In this document: positions 50,776-58,608 of the stretch, in pieces
Numbering within the stretch: position 1 is the stretch's first letter
Layout of the letters: each line of letters begins with the position of its first letter
Assembly (NCBI GenBank): GCA_040221975.1
Contig: JAVJWR010000036.1
Span: 186,001 to 250,000 of the forward strand
Origin: Haliea sp040221975
GTDB lineage: Bacteria; Pseudomonadota; Gammaproteobacteria; Pseudomonadales; Halieaceae
Direction of reading: 5' to 3'
DNA length: 64,000 nucleotides
The notes under the pieces: generated by a model
The model's input: only the letters and a program-made list of their open reading frames with translations
Databases searched by the model: none
What the model was told of the DNA's origin: nothing
Program-made: the position numbers and the translations under genes

Positions 50776-50809
50776 GATGGAGCCACCGCGAAGCGGTTTA
50801 GTTCAACAG
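50776..50809 (-). repeat. 34-bp inverted repeat, right copy
   Basis: Reverse-complement partner of 48414-48447, 30 of 34 identical. Confidence 0.85.
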
Positions 50810-50810
50810 C

Positions 50811-50853
50811 GAATTAACCAGACCGGGCCGTATAACACCGTTCCGGTTAATTC
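50811..50853. repeat. Inverted repeat with 9-bp arms next to the IS91-like element
   Basis: GAATTAACC and GGTTAATTC separated by 25 nt. No T-run follows, so it is not an obvious terminator; it may be a recombination or origin hairpin. Confidence 0.5.
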
Positions 50854-51287
50854 CAAAATCGACGCGAGTAGCATCACCATTTATAGCTCGCAAACAGCAC
50901 GTTAGCGATTCTTACTCCAAATCCTGCCAAGATAACCGGCCGCTTTCCGCAAACAGAATTCATCATTTCCCCCAATAACCAGAATCCGCCCCTACCTTGT
51001 CCCTTGGTGCTCGACCAGTCCCCAAAGGCCCTTTGTCAACCGGCGGCTCTGGGTCGAAAGCGGCCTTTAGCACAGATCGTTTTTGGCTGCCCTATAGTGC
51101 AGAGCTCAACACAATCCATCCGCCGACTTCTGATAGGTTTTTTGAATTGGGATTTATGTGGCCACCCGCGATTAAACGTTATTTTTTGCTGCGTCTATTT
51201 TGTTTATACCACGCGCCACTCAACACTCCAAACACGTCATGCTACAGCCACACGAGCTGGCGTACAGTGCTCTCGCGCAGCGCTCCA

Positions 51288-51614
51288 TCATTCGGGGTGC
51301 AGATGTATGGCCAGCCACAGTGTACCGGGTTCACAGCTTTCAACCCGGTGCGGCGTGCCCGCCGGAAGAAAAAGATAATCGCCAGCACCGAGAACAGTGC
51401 GAATTCCGGCAACGTCCATAACGGCAGCGCCCTGAACCAGCAGTACCCACTCATCCTGCGGCTGTACGTACTCAACAGGCTGGATGTCGGCACCGCTGAC
51501 AATGCGCTCGATCACCAGGTTGCGGTGGGAGAGGAGCGTGTCGAAGCGCTCGCCCTGAGCAGGCGGATTGAGGGCTTTGAAAAGGTTAGGTGTGGAATTC
51601 CGGCTCATGCCCAT
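51288..51614 (-). CDS. Small cupin-domain protein
   Basis: 108 aa, ATG start (a second ATG two codons on). One cupin barrel: PQDEWVLLVQGAAVMDVAG (motif 1 region, with the Glu but a reduced His set) and LGAGDYLFLPAGTPHRVES (motif 2 with PxGxxH). Members bind metals or small ligands; function unknown. It follows the ParE-type gene with a 5-nt gap and may share its transcript. Confidence 0.85.
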   Translation of the reverse strand: MGMSRNSTPNLFKALNPPAQGERFDTLLSHRNLVIERIVSGADIQPVEYVQPQDEWVLLVQGAAVMDVAGIRTVLGAGDYLFLPAGTPHRVESCEPGTLWLAIHLHPE

Positions 51615-51619
51615 TGTTC

Positions 51620-51919
51620 TCAGTGGTAATCATCTTCAAGCTGATGCCGCACCGCGAGTACAGTCACGAGGTCATCGCCCTCAATCTCAAAGAGCGCAAT
51701 GTAGCCAGAGGCGCCAAAAGGAATGATAACCTCACGAAGAAACGGATCACTACTTTCGGCTTTACGACAGGAGAGCGGGAATTCCTCCAGCATTTCCCAT
51801 GTCTTGCCAAGCATTTCAAGTGCCCTGTCCGCCGCCGCCGGGTCATTTTCGGCGGCGAAGGTGTACAAGCGAACCAGATCCTCTGCAGCCTCTTCGGTAA
51901 AGCGGACCGAAAAACTCAC
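51620..51919 (-). CDS. RelE/ParE-type toxin (outside the array)
   Basis: 99 aa, overlapping the antitoxin stop by 4 nt. VRFTEEAAEDLVRLYTFAAENDPAAADRALEMLGKTWEMLEEFPLSCRK and LREVIIPFGASGYIALFEI match ParE/RelE toxins. Not bounded by attC sites, unlike the other TA modules here. Confidence 0.88.
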   Translation of the reverse strand: MSFSVRFTEEAAEDLVRLYTFAAENDPAAADRALEMLGKTWEMLEEFPLSCRKAESSDPFLREVIIPFGASGYIALFEIEGDDLVTVLAVRHQLEDDYH

Positions 51920-52182
51920 CGCCCTTTCGGGGCCTCGTCACGAATGGAGCGGAGGGAATCCATTAGTTCATCCTTTGCGACGTAGCGACCTGTGGCTCTG
52001 GCTCGGTCACGCGCGGCGAGACCACGGGCAATGAACTCCTGCTGGAACTTGCGCCGTTCGATATGCTTGCGCAGGGACTCTTCGACAAAGCCACTCAGGG
52101 TTTCGCCTTCTTTCAACACGCTTTCAGCTTCATGACGAAGGCTGGGGGTAACTCTCAGGGATGGAATGGTTGCTGACTTCAT
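51916..52182 (-). CDS. Antitoxin of the ParE-type pair
   Basis: 88 aa from the ATG at 52182 (GGCGAG-type site upstream). TIPSLRVTPSLRHEAESVLKEGETLSGFVEESLRKHIERRKFQQEFIARG is a CopG/YlcI-like ribbon-helix-helix antitoxin, and the C-terminal ARATGRYVAKDELMDSLRSI would bind the toxin. Confidence 0.87.
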   Translation of the reverse strand: MKSATIPSLRVTPSLRHEAESVLKEGETLSGFVEESLRKHIERRKFQQEFIARGLAARDRARATGRYVAKDELMDSLRSIRDEAPKGR

Positions 52183-52256
52183 GGAACTCGCCTCTGCATT
52201 ACATTTGCAATGCACTATACCTGCCAGTCAATAGCTCCACAACCGTCATGCGGTCC

Positions 52257-53156
52257 CTAGATCACCGCCGCAAAGGTATCGCACTGACTGAAATCACCGC
52301 TCTCGAACCCGCGCCGGAACCAGGCCACCCGCTGGGCCGAGGTGCCGTGGGTAAAGCTGTCCGGCACCACCTCGCCACCGCCGCGTTTCTGCAGGCGGTC
52401 ATCACCAATTGCCGAGGCCGCTTGCAATGCCTCCTCCAGGTCACCGGGTTCCAGCATGTCGCTGTAGTGCTTGGCTGAGAGGCCCCAGAGGCCGGCAAAG
52501 CAGTCGGCCTGCAACTCCTGGCGCACGGACAGGTTGTTGACCTCGGCTGCGGACTTGCCCTGGCCGCTGGCGCGCACCTGCTGGCTGATCCCCAGCAGGG
52601 TCTGGATGTGATGCCCGACCTCATGGGCAATCACATAGGCCTGGGCGAAGTCGCCCGGCGCGCCCAGCTGGCGGTCGAGGTCGCGAAAGAACGTCAGGTC
52701 CAGGTACACCTTGCGATCGGCGGGACAGTAGAAGGGTCCCACGGCTGAGCTGGCGGTCCCGCAGGCGGATGCCACCCGCTGGCTGAACAGCACCAGCACC
52801 GGCTCCTCATAGCGGCTGCCCGCGGCGGCGAAGATCTTCTGCCAGGTCTGCTCGGTGTCCGCCAGCACCACGGCCACGAATTCGGCCAGTTCCTGCTCTT
52901 CCGGCGAGAATGACGCCTGCCTGGATGGAGTGCCGGTACCGGTGGTCAGCTGCAGCAGGTCAATGCCCAGCATCTGGGCGCCGAAGAAACCGACCACCCC
53001 CACCAACAGCAGCGCCCGCCCGCCCTTGCTGCGCAGGAGCCAGGGCAGTATCCGCACCAGCATCAGCAGGCCCGCCCCCCCGCCAGCGCCGGCCCGCAGT
53101 GGCTGCCCGCGCCGGTCATCGACGTTGCTGCTCTTGCGTCTTCCTCGCCAGTCCAT
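52257..53156 (-). CDS. ypfJ: Neutral zinc metallopeptidase, YpfJ family
   Basis: 299 aa, ATG start. Basic N-terminus, one membrane anchor (about 40-60, RALLLVGVVGFFGAQMLG), then the metallopeptidase domain with the zinc motif VIAHEVGHHIQ and the downstream QELQADCFAGLWG that supplies the third ligand. Membrane-anchored, substrate unknown. GC-rich codon use marks the return to backbone DNA. Confidence 0.92.
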   Translation of the reverse strand: MDWRGRRKSSNVDDRRGQPLRAGAGGGAGLLMLVRILPWLLRSKGGRALLLVGVVGFFGAQMLGIDLLQLTTGTGTPSRQASFSPEEQELAEFVAVVLADTEQTWQKIFAAAGSRYEEPVLVLFSQRVASACGTASSAVGPFYCPADRKVYLDLTFFRDLDRQLGAPGDFAQAYVIAHEVGHHIQTLLGISQQVRASGQGKSAAEVNNLSVRQELQADCFAGLWGLSAKHYSDMLEPGDLEEALQAASAIGDDRLQKRGGGEVVPDSFTHGTSAQRVAWFRRGFESGDFSQCDTFAAVI

Positions 53157-53237
53157 GCATTACTCCTGTGCGGCACCCAAGCGGGGCCGCGACATTACAT
53201 TAGACCAGATTTCTGACCAAGTGTACGGGGAGCACCA

Positions 53238-53415
53238 GTGAGTGCTACGGTTAATCCAATGGCAAGCACCCCTGATCTGGAAGCCATTGCGACGAGGCTG
53301 CGGGCGCGGGGTATTGGGGTGCCGGACGCGCCCCTGCGCCTGAACGGCTATGGTGCAAGAATCCGCTTTTTCTCTTCCCGTCGCTTGATCGTGTTTTCCT
53401 GCCTGATCTGCTGAT
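53238..53415 (+). CDS. Small ORF, possible gene fragment
   Basis: A GTG-initiated frame of 58 codons (MSATVNPMASTPDLEAIATRLRARGIGVPDAPLRL...) with GGGAG upstream. It overlaps the end of the coiled-coil gene on the other strand. The N-terminal 45 residues look protein-like; the rest is the antisense of the neighbour. Could be the truncated start of a lost gene. Confidence 0.25.
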
Positions 53416-54307
53416 AGCGGATCTGGATCAGGCGTTCCTGCTCGGCCAGTTCCGTGGCGCGCTCCATAAAGGCTTGTCCCGCCGCTTCACCCTGCGCTGG
53501 CTGCAGCAGCATGCCGTAGACACTGTGCTGGGCAGTGATCGCCTGGCGCTCGGCGTCCTCTTCCCACTGCAGGCGGAAGTCCTCCTCCGCATTGGTGCGC
53601 TCCCACTCCCGCAAACGCTGCCCATTGCGGTAGGGTGCGAGCAGCTTGGCGTTGCGCTCGGTGATCTTGGCCACCTCTTTTTCCTCGCGCTGGTTCCACT
53701 GCTCTTCCTGCCGGGTCAATTCGCCGCCGATGGGCCGGGCCAGGATGGGCGCGTAGTCGCGGGTCAGGCCCAGCTCCGCTGCCCGGGCGAGCACCTTTTG
53801 GTCCAGGGCATCGCGCAGGCGATCCTTGTCTGCCTCGGCCTGCATGCGGGCGCGGTGTGTCTCTTCCACGGTCTGGCGCTTGAGGGCAAACAACCGTTCG
53901 CCGTAGGCCCTGGCATTGGCCTCCAGCGCCTGCAGCCGCTGCGCGTCCGGCTCGGCACCCTGGGTGAACATGGCCCCGGCAAACTCTTTCTGGAACTCGG
54001 TCTCGGCCCTGGCGACGCGCTCTGCGCCCTCGGCCCGCAGCCTGACTTCCTCCAGCCGGTAGGCGGTGTCTATCTCCTGCGCCTCGGGCTTGTAGGCCGC
54101 CTCCAGCTCGCGGGCATGGTCCCGCAGCTCCCGGGTGGCATCGGACAGGTCCTGGTTGCGCTGCTTGCGCTCCTCGCTGCGGGCCTTGTGGGCCTCGCTG
54201 CGCTCGGCGCGCAGTTCCTTGTCATCCTGGGCAAGGACAGGCGCGTATCCCTGGGGCAGTGTCAGTAACAGCCCGAGCAGGCCTCTCAGGAGCATTGTTC
54301 TTGTCAC
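53348..54307 (-). CDS. Exported coiled-coil protein
   Basis: 319 aa from a GTG at 54307, chosen because GGAGG lies 9 nt upstream; an ATG 12 nt later is the alternative. Signal peptide MTRTMLLRGLLGLLLTLPQG...VLAQ, then almost wholly charged, Glu/Arg/Lys/Ala-rich sequence with long predicted coiled coils from about residue 25 to the end. Periplasmic; no enzymatic motif. Divergently arranged with the MBL-fold gene. Confidence 0.72.
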   Translation of the reverse strand: MTRTMLLRGLLGLLLTLPQGYAPVLAQDDKELRAERSEAHKARSEERKQRNQDLSDATRELRDHARELEAAYKPEAQEIDTAYRLEEVRLRAEGAERVARAETEFQKEFAGAMFTQGAEPDAQRLQALEANARAYGERLFALKRQTVEETHRARMQAEADKDRLRDALDQKVLARAAELGLTRDYAPILARPIGGELTRQEEQWNQREEKEVAKITERNAKLLAPYRNGQRLREWERTNAEEDFRLQWEEDAERQAITAQHSVYGMLLQPAQGEAAGQAFMERATELAEQERLIQIRYQQIRQENTIKRREEKKRILAP

Positions 54308-54479
54308 GGTTGTGTCCCTCCAAATGGACTTGTGCGCAGCGCACACTATCGAAGAATAGCCAGCACTGCGGAAACAGGCAATGGGCGCCCACGCGGCGTT
54401 CAATGGTTCGGGCGCAGGCTGGACATTCCCCCCACCAACGCCGAACATAGCGGGCTCTGTCATTACCCCGGAACCGCCC

Positions 54480-55556
54480 ATGCTTGTCGACAACCCGGAA
54501 ATCTACGCCGGCCTTACCTACCCCTGGTCACGGGCCATCAATCCCGAGCCCGGCGTGCCGCAGCTGGTCGCGGACGGGATCTACTGGGTCCGCTTCCCCA
54601 TGCCGATGGGGCTTGACCATATCAATATCTGGCTGCTGGAGGACGGTGAGGGCTGGGTGGTGGTTGACACCTGCCTGGACCTGCCCCGTTCCCGCGAGAT
54701 CTGGGAACAGCTGTTCGCCGGCTTCCTCAAAGGCGAGCAGGTCACCCGGGTGATCTGTACCCACATGCATCCGGACCACGTCGGCCTCGCGGGCTGGATC
54801 ACCGAGCGCTTCGGCTGCCAGCTGCTGATGACCCGGGACGAATTCCTGATGTGCCGTTCGTTGGTCAGCGACACCGGCCGGCCCGCGCCAGAGGTCGCCA
54901 CCCGCTTCTATGAAGCCGCCGGTTACAGCGAGGAGCAGATAGCGAACTATCGCAAGGCGTTCGGCGGCTTTGGCCGCGCTGTCTACAGATTGCCGGACAG
55001 CTTTCGCCGCCTCAAGGACCGCGAGACCCTGACCATTGGCGGCCGCTACTGGCAGATCATTGTCGGCAGTGGTCACTCGCCGGAGCACGCCTGCCTCTAC
55101 TGCCCGGCACTGAAGATCCTGATTTCCGGCGACCAGGTGCTGCCCCGCATCACCCCCAACGTCAGTGTCTTTCCCACCGAGCCGGAGAGCGACCCGCTGC
55201 AGGAGTGGCTGCAGTCCTGCGCCCGCATCCGCGAATTGCTGCCCGACGACCTGCTGGTACTGCCCGCCCACGAAGCCCCCTTCCGCGGCCTGCATGTGCG
55301 CCTGACCCAGCTGATCGAAACCCACAAGCGCGAGCTGAACCAGCTCTACGAGCACCTCGCGGAGCCAAAGCGGGTGGTGGACTGCTTCCCCGCCCTGTTC
55401 AAGCGCGAGATCACCGGCGACCACCTGAGCCTGGCGACGGGCGAGACGCTTGCGCACCTCAACTGCCTGCAGCGGCGGCGCCAGATTGACTTCGATATCG
55501 ATGCCCAGGGGGTGCGCTGGTATCGGCAGCTGCCGGAATCCATTGCCTTCGACTGA
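54480..55556 (+). CDS. MBL-fold metallo-hydrolase
   Basis: 358 aa from the ATG at 54480. Metallo-beta-lactamase fold with the metal motif THMHPDHVGLAGW, an earlier VVVDTCLDLP strand, GSGHSPEHACLY with the next His, ISGDQVLPR with the bridging Asp and LPAHEAPFRG with the last His. A C-terminal domain follows (HKRELNQLYEHLAEPK...), as in glyoxalase II-like and thioesterase-like members. 17 nt upstream of the alpha/beta hydrolase gene. Confidence 0.9.
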   Translation: MLVDNPEIYAGLTYPWSRAINPEPGVPQLVADGIYWVRFPMPMGLDHINIWLLEDGEGWVVVDTCLDLPRSREIWEQLFAGFLKGEQVTRVICTHMHPDHVGLAGWITERFGCQLLMTRDEFLMCRSLVSDTGRPAPEVATRFYEAAGYSEEQIANYRKAFGGFGRAVYRLPDSFRRLKDRETLTIGGRYWQIIVGSGHSPEHACLYCPALKILISGDQVLPRITPNVSVFPTEPESDPLQEWLQSCARIRELLPDDLLVLPAHEAPFRGLHVRLTQLIETHKRELNQLYEHLAEPKRVVDCFPALFKREITGDHLSLATGETLAHLNCLQRRRQIDFDIDAQGVRWYRQLPESIAFD

Positions 55557-55572
55557 CAAGAGACCGGTCGCG

Positions 55573-56448
55573 ATGCTGCAATCCCTGAAAGTCTGGCTGC
55601 TGCGGCATTACTACCGCTGGAGCGGCGCCCGTGCCTGGCGCGGCAACTTCACCGACGCTCCCTACAGCACCCTGCAATTGCCACTGCCGGGCCGGTCGCT
55701 GGCGGCGCGGCTATACAGTGGCCCGGCGGGACGCGACCTGCCCCTGGTCATCTATTTCCACGGTGGCGGCTGGGTCATTGGCGACCTGGAGTCGCACCAC
55801 GCCTTTTGCCAGCAACTGCGCGAGCAGGGCGGCTGTACGGTGGTGGCGCTGGATTACCGGCTGGCGCCCGAGCACCCCTGCCCGGCCGCGCTGGACGACT
55901 GCCGGGAAGCCACCCGCTGGCTGGTGCAGAACCTGGAAAGCAGCGGCCCCAACAACGGCAGTATTGTGCTGGCCGGCGACAGTGCCGGCGGCCACCTCGC
56001 GGTCTGCACCGCCCTGACCCTGGACCCGGAAGCCCGGGCCAGGCTTGTCGGCGCCCTGCTGATCTACCCGGTTGTGGACCACTACAGTACGCCCTATGCT
56101 TCCTACGTCGAGCGGGCGCAGGGGCAGACGCTGACCAGCAGCCTGATGCGCTGGTTCTGGGATACCTGGCTTGCCGGCGAGGGCGCACAGGCCGCGACCG
56201 CGGCAGGCGCCGTGCCCATGCACAGCAAGGGCCTGGCGACCCTGCCGCCCTGCCTGCTGGTTACCGCCGAGCGGGACCCATTGCGCGACGAGGGTGTCCA
56301 ATTCGCAGCACAGTTGCGTGCCGCTGGTATTACTGTCACCAGTGAGCACTACGGTAACGCAGAACACGGTTTTGCCTGCTCCCAGGGCCCGACCCCGGAT
56401 TGCAAACATTTCATGACCCTGGCGAGAGGCTGGCTGCGTACACTGTAG
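55573..56448 (+). CDS. Alpha/beta hydrolase (hormone-sensitive lipase family)
   Basis: 291 aa, ATG start. The HSL-type oxyanion motif YFHGGGWVIGD, the nucleophile elbow LAGDSAGGHLA (Ser), and the C-terminal acid and His in ERDPLRDEG and NAEHGF are all in place. An esterase or lipase for short acyl esters. It lies between the MBL-fold gene and zwf on the same strand. Confidence 0.92.
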   Translation: MLQSLKVWLLRHYYRWSGARAWRGNFTDAPYSTLQLPLPGRSLAARLYSGPAGRDLPLVIYFHGGGWVIGDLESHHAFCQQLREQGGCTVVALDYRLAPEHPCPAALDDCREATRWLVQNLESSGPNNGSIVLAGDSAGGHLAVCTALTLDPEARARLVGALLIYPVVDHYSTPYASYVERAQGQTLTSSLMRWFWDTWLAGEGAQAATAAGAVPMHSKGLATLPPCLLVTAERDPLRDEGVQFAAQLRAAGITVTSEHYGNAEHGFACSQGPTPDCKHFMTLARGWLRTL

Positions 56449-56471
56449 TTACCCGTCAAGGAGGCACCGCG

Positions 56472-57926
56472 ATGAGCGACAAGGTCGACCTGGTAATCTT
56501 CGGTGGCACCGGGGATCTCTCAACCCGCAAGCTGCTGCCCGCCCTGTACCAGCTGCACCGCCACGGCCTCGCCGAGCGCCTGCAACGCATCATCGCCACC
56601 GGCCGTCGCGACATGGACTCGGAGACCTTCCGCAGCGAGGCACATGCCAACCTGCAGGAGTTCGTGGCCCCCCAGGACTGGGATACCGCGGTGTGGGAAA
56701 GCTATTGCCATAACCTGCACTACGTCCGCGTCGACGCCAGCGATGGCGGCGACTACGAGAGACTGACCGGGCTGCTGGACGCGGATGGTGCGCCCATCCG
56801 GCTGTTCTATCTCGCCACCCTGCCCGCCCTCTACGGCACCATTTGCAGTCATCTGCAGCAGGCCGGCGCGGTACAGGCACAGAGCCGGGTGGTGCTGGAG
56901 AAGCCCCTGGGACACGACCTCGCCTCCTGCCACGAGATCAATCTGCAGGTGGCCAGCGTGTTCAGTGAGGAAAATACCTTCCGCATCGACCACTACCTGG
57001 GCAAGGAAACCGTGCAGAACGTGATGGCGGTGCGCTTCGGCAATCCGCTGCTGCACCCGGTCTGGAACAACACCTTTGTCGACAATGTGCAGATTACCGT
57101 GGCCGAGGAGATCGGCGTGGAAGGCCGCGGCGGCTACTACGCCAAGACCGGTGCCCTGCGCGACATGGTGCAGAACCACCTGCTGCAGGTGCTGTCGCTG
57201 GTAGCGATGGAGCCGCCGACCAGCCTCGACCCCACCGACATCCGCGACGAGAAGGTGAAGGTGCTGCGCTGCCTGGAGCCCATCACGGCAGACAACGCCC
57301 GGGAGCGCACGGTGCGCGGTCGCTACGATGCCGGCGCGGTCCGCGGCGAGGCGGTCAAGGGCTTCCTGGAGGAGGCCGAGTACAAGGATGCCGGCGCCAC
57401 CGAGACCTTTGTCGCTCTCAAGGCCAGCATCAACAACTGGCGCTGGGCCGGGGTGCCCTTCTACCTGCGCACCGGCAAGCGCCTGAGCCGGCGCTACTCC
57501 GAGATCGTCATCGAGTTCAAGAAATTGTCGTTCTCGCTGTTTGCCAACGATCCCAACGAACTGACCAACAAGCTGGTGATCCGCATCCAGCCCGAGGAAA
57601 CCATCAGCCTGCACACCCTGAACAAGAAGCCCGGCCTGACTCGCAAGCTGCGCCTGCAGCCTGTGGAGCTGCACCTGACCGAGGACCCGGCCCAGAAAGG
57701 CGTCAGCTACGACGCCTACGAGCGCCTGCTGCTGGACGCCATCAACGGCGACCAGACCCTGTTCATGCGCCGGGACGAAGTGGAAACCGCCTGGCGCTGG
57801 ATCGACTCCATCATCGCCGCCTGGGAGGAAGCGGGCACCCCGGTCAAACCCTACAACTCGGGCACCATGGGCCCCGGCGCCGCCACCGCCCTGGTCGCGG
57901 TGGATGGCCGCAGCTGGTATGAGTGA
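56472..57926 (+). CDS. zwf: Glucose-6-phosphate 1-dehydrogenase
   Basis: 484 aa, ATG start with AAGGAGG 8 nt upstream. NADP-binding GGTGDLSTRKLLPALYQLH at the N-terminus and the active-site signature RIDHYLGKETVQN. Oxidises glucose-6-phosphate to 6-phosphogluconolactone, feeding the Entner-Doudoroff route. First gene of zwf-pgl-edd; overlaps pgl by 8 nt. Confidence 0.98.
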   Translation: MSDKVDLVIFGGTGDLSTRKLLPALYQLHRHGLAERLQRIIATGRRDMDSETFRSEAHANLQEFVAPQDWDTAVWESYCHNLHYVRVDASDGGDYERLTGLLDADGAPIRLFYLATLPALYGTICSHLQQAGAVQAQSRVVLEKPLGHDLASCHEINLQVASVFSEENTFRIDHYLGKETVQNVMAVRFGNPLLHPVWNNTFVDNVQITVAEEIGVEGRGGYYAKTGALRDMVQNHLLQVLSLVAMEPPTSLDPTDIRDEKVKVLRCLEPITADNARERTVRGRYDAGAVRGEAVKGFLEEAEYKDAGATETFVALKASINNWRWAGVPFYLRTGKRLSRRYSEIVIEFKKLSFSLFANDPNELTNKLVIRIQPEETISLHTLNKKPGLTRKLRLQPVELHLTEDPAQKGVSYDAYERLLLDAINGDQTLFMRRDEVETAWRWIDSIIAAWEEAGTPVKPYNSGTMGPGAATALVAVDGRSWYE

Positions 57927-58608
57927 GTGGCGCGAATTCGGCAGTCGAGCCGAGCTGGATACAGCGCTGGCGGCACAGCTGGCCGCGGACTTGCGAGCGG
58001 ACCTCGGCGCCCGTGCCCGCAGCAGCCTGGCGGTGTCCGGCGGCAGCACGCCGCGGCACATGTTCCGGCTGCTGGCTGCCACCGGGCTGGACTGGGCCCG
58101 GGTGGCCATCACCCTGGTCGATGAGCGCTGGGTAGACCCCGGCGACCCGGACTCCAATGCAGCGCTGGTGCGCGACTGCCTGCTGCAGGACCGGGCAGCG
58201 GCGGCGAGCTTTGTCGGCTTGAAAACGCCCGGCACGGACTGCGCGGCCGCCGTGGCCGAGGTCACAGCAGCGGTGAGCAACCTGCCGCGCCCCTTTGCCG
58301 CGGTGGTGCTGGGCATGGGTGGCGACGGCCATACCGCCTCCTGGTTTCCGCAGGCGCGCAATCTGCAGCGGCTGCTGGACCCCGCGAACCCGGCCCCGGT
58401 GGCCGCCACCGAGCCGGTCACCGCCCCGCACCCGCGCATGACCCTGACCCTCGCAGCCGTACTGGACAGCCGCCACATTCACCTCCATATCACCGGCAGT
58501 GGCAAACGCGCTGTGCTGGAATCCGCCGTCGCCCGGGGCTTGCCCGTGGCCAGCGTTCTGGCGCAGACACAGACACCCCTGACAATCTGGTGGGCCCCCG
58601 ATGACTGA
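57919..58608 (+). CDS. pgl: 6-phosphogluconolactonase
   Basis: 229 aa from the ATG at 57919 inside the zwf end. SLAVSGGSTPRHMFRLLA, ITLVDERWVDPGDPDSNAALVR and VVLGMGGDGHTASWFPQ are the family signatures. Hydrolyses 6-phosphogluconolactone. Overlaps both neighbours by 8 nt, so translation is coupled. Confidence 0.97.
   Translation: MSEWREFGSRAELDTALAAQLAADLRADLGARARSSLAVSGGSTPRHMFRLLAATGLDWARVAITLVDERWVDPGDPDSNAALVRDCLLQDRAAAASFVGLKTPGTDCAAAVAEVTAAVSNLPRPFAAVVLGMGGDGHTASWFPQARNLQRLLDPANPAPVAATEPVTAPHPRMTLTLAAVLDSRHIHLHITGSGKRAVLESAVARGLPVASVLAQTQTPLTIWWAPDD

Larger units (their letters stand above)
48414..50809 (-). mobile_element. IS91-like element with tyrosine recombinase, about 2.4 kb
   Basis: Carries a tyrosine recombinase and an overlapping IS91-family transposase between two 34-bp imperfect inverted repeats. 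Classical IS91 elements have no such repeats, so the exact ends are uncertain. GTTC and GAAC tetranucleotides, the IS91 target type, occur at both repeats. Confidence 0.75.
50685..51287. other. Interval without a confident gene
   Basis: About 600 bases. It holds the right 34-bp repeat (50776-50809) and, directly beside it, a second inverted repeat (GAATTAACC 50811-50819 / GGTTAATTC 50845-50853). Plus-strand frames here lack recognisable domains and overlap the cupin gene antisense. Confidence 0.45.

Noticed and set aside
50997..51629. Plus-strand frame of 210 codons
   Set aside because: Its second half is antisense to the cupin gene and the first half has no protein-like features.
56520..58478. 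Minus-strand frame of 652 codons
   Set aside because: Covers zwf and pgl antisense; low-complexity Ala/Arg/Gly content typical of shadows in GC-rich DNA.
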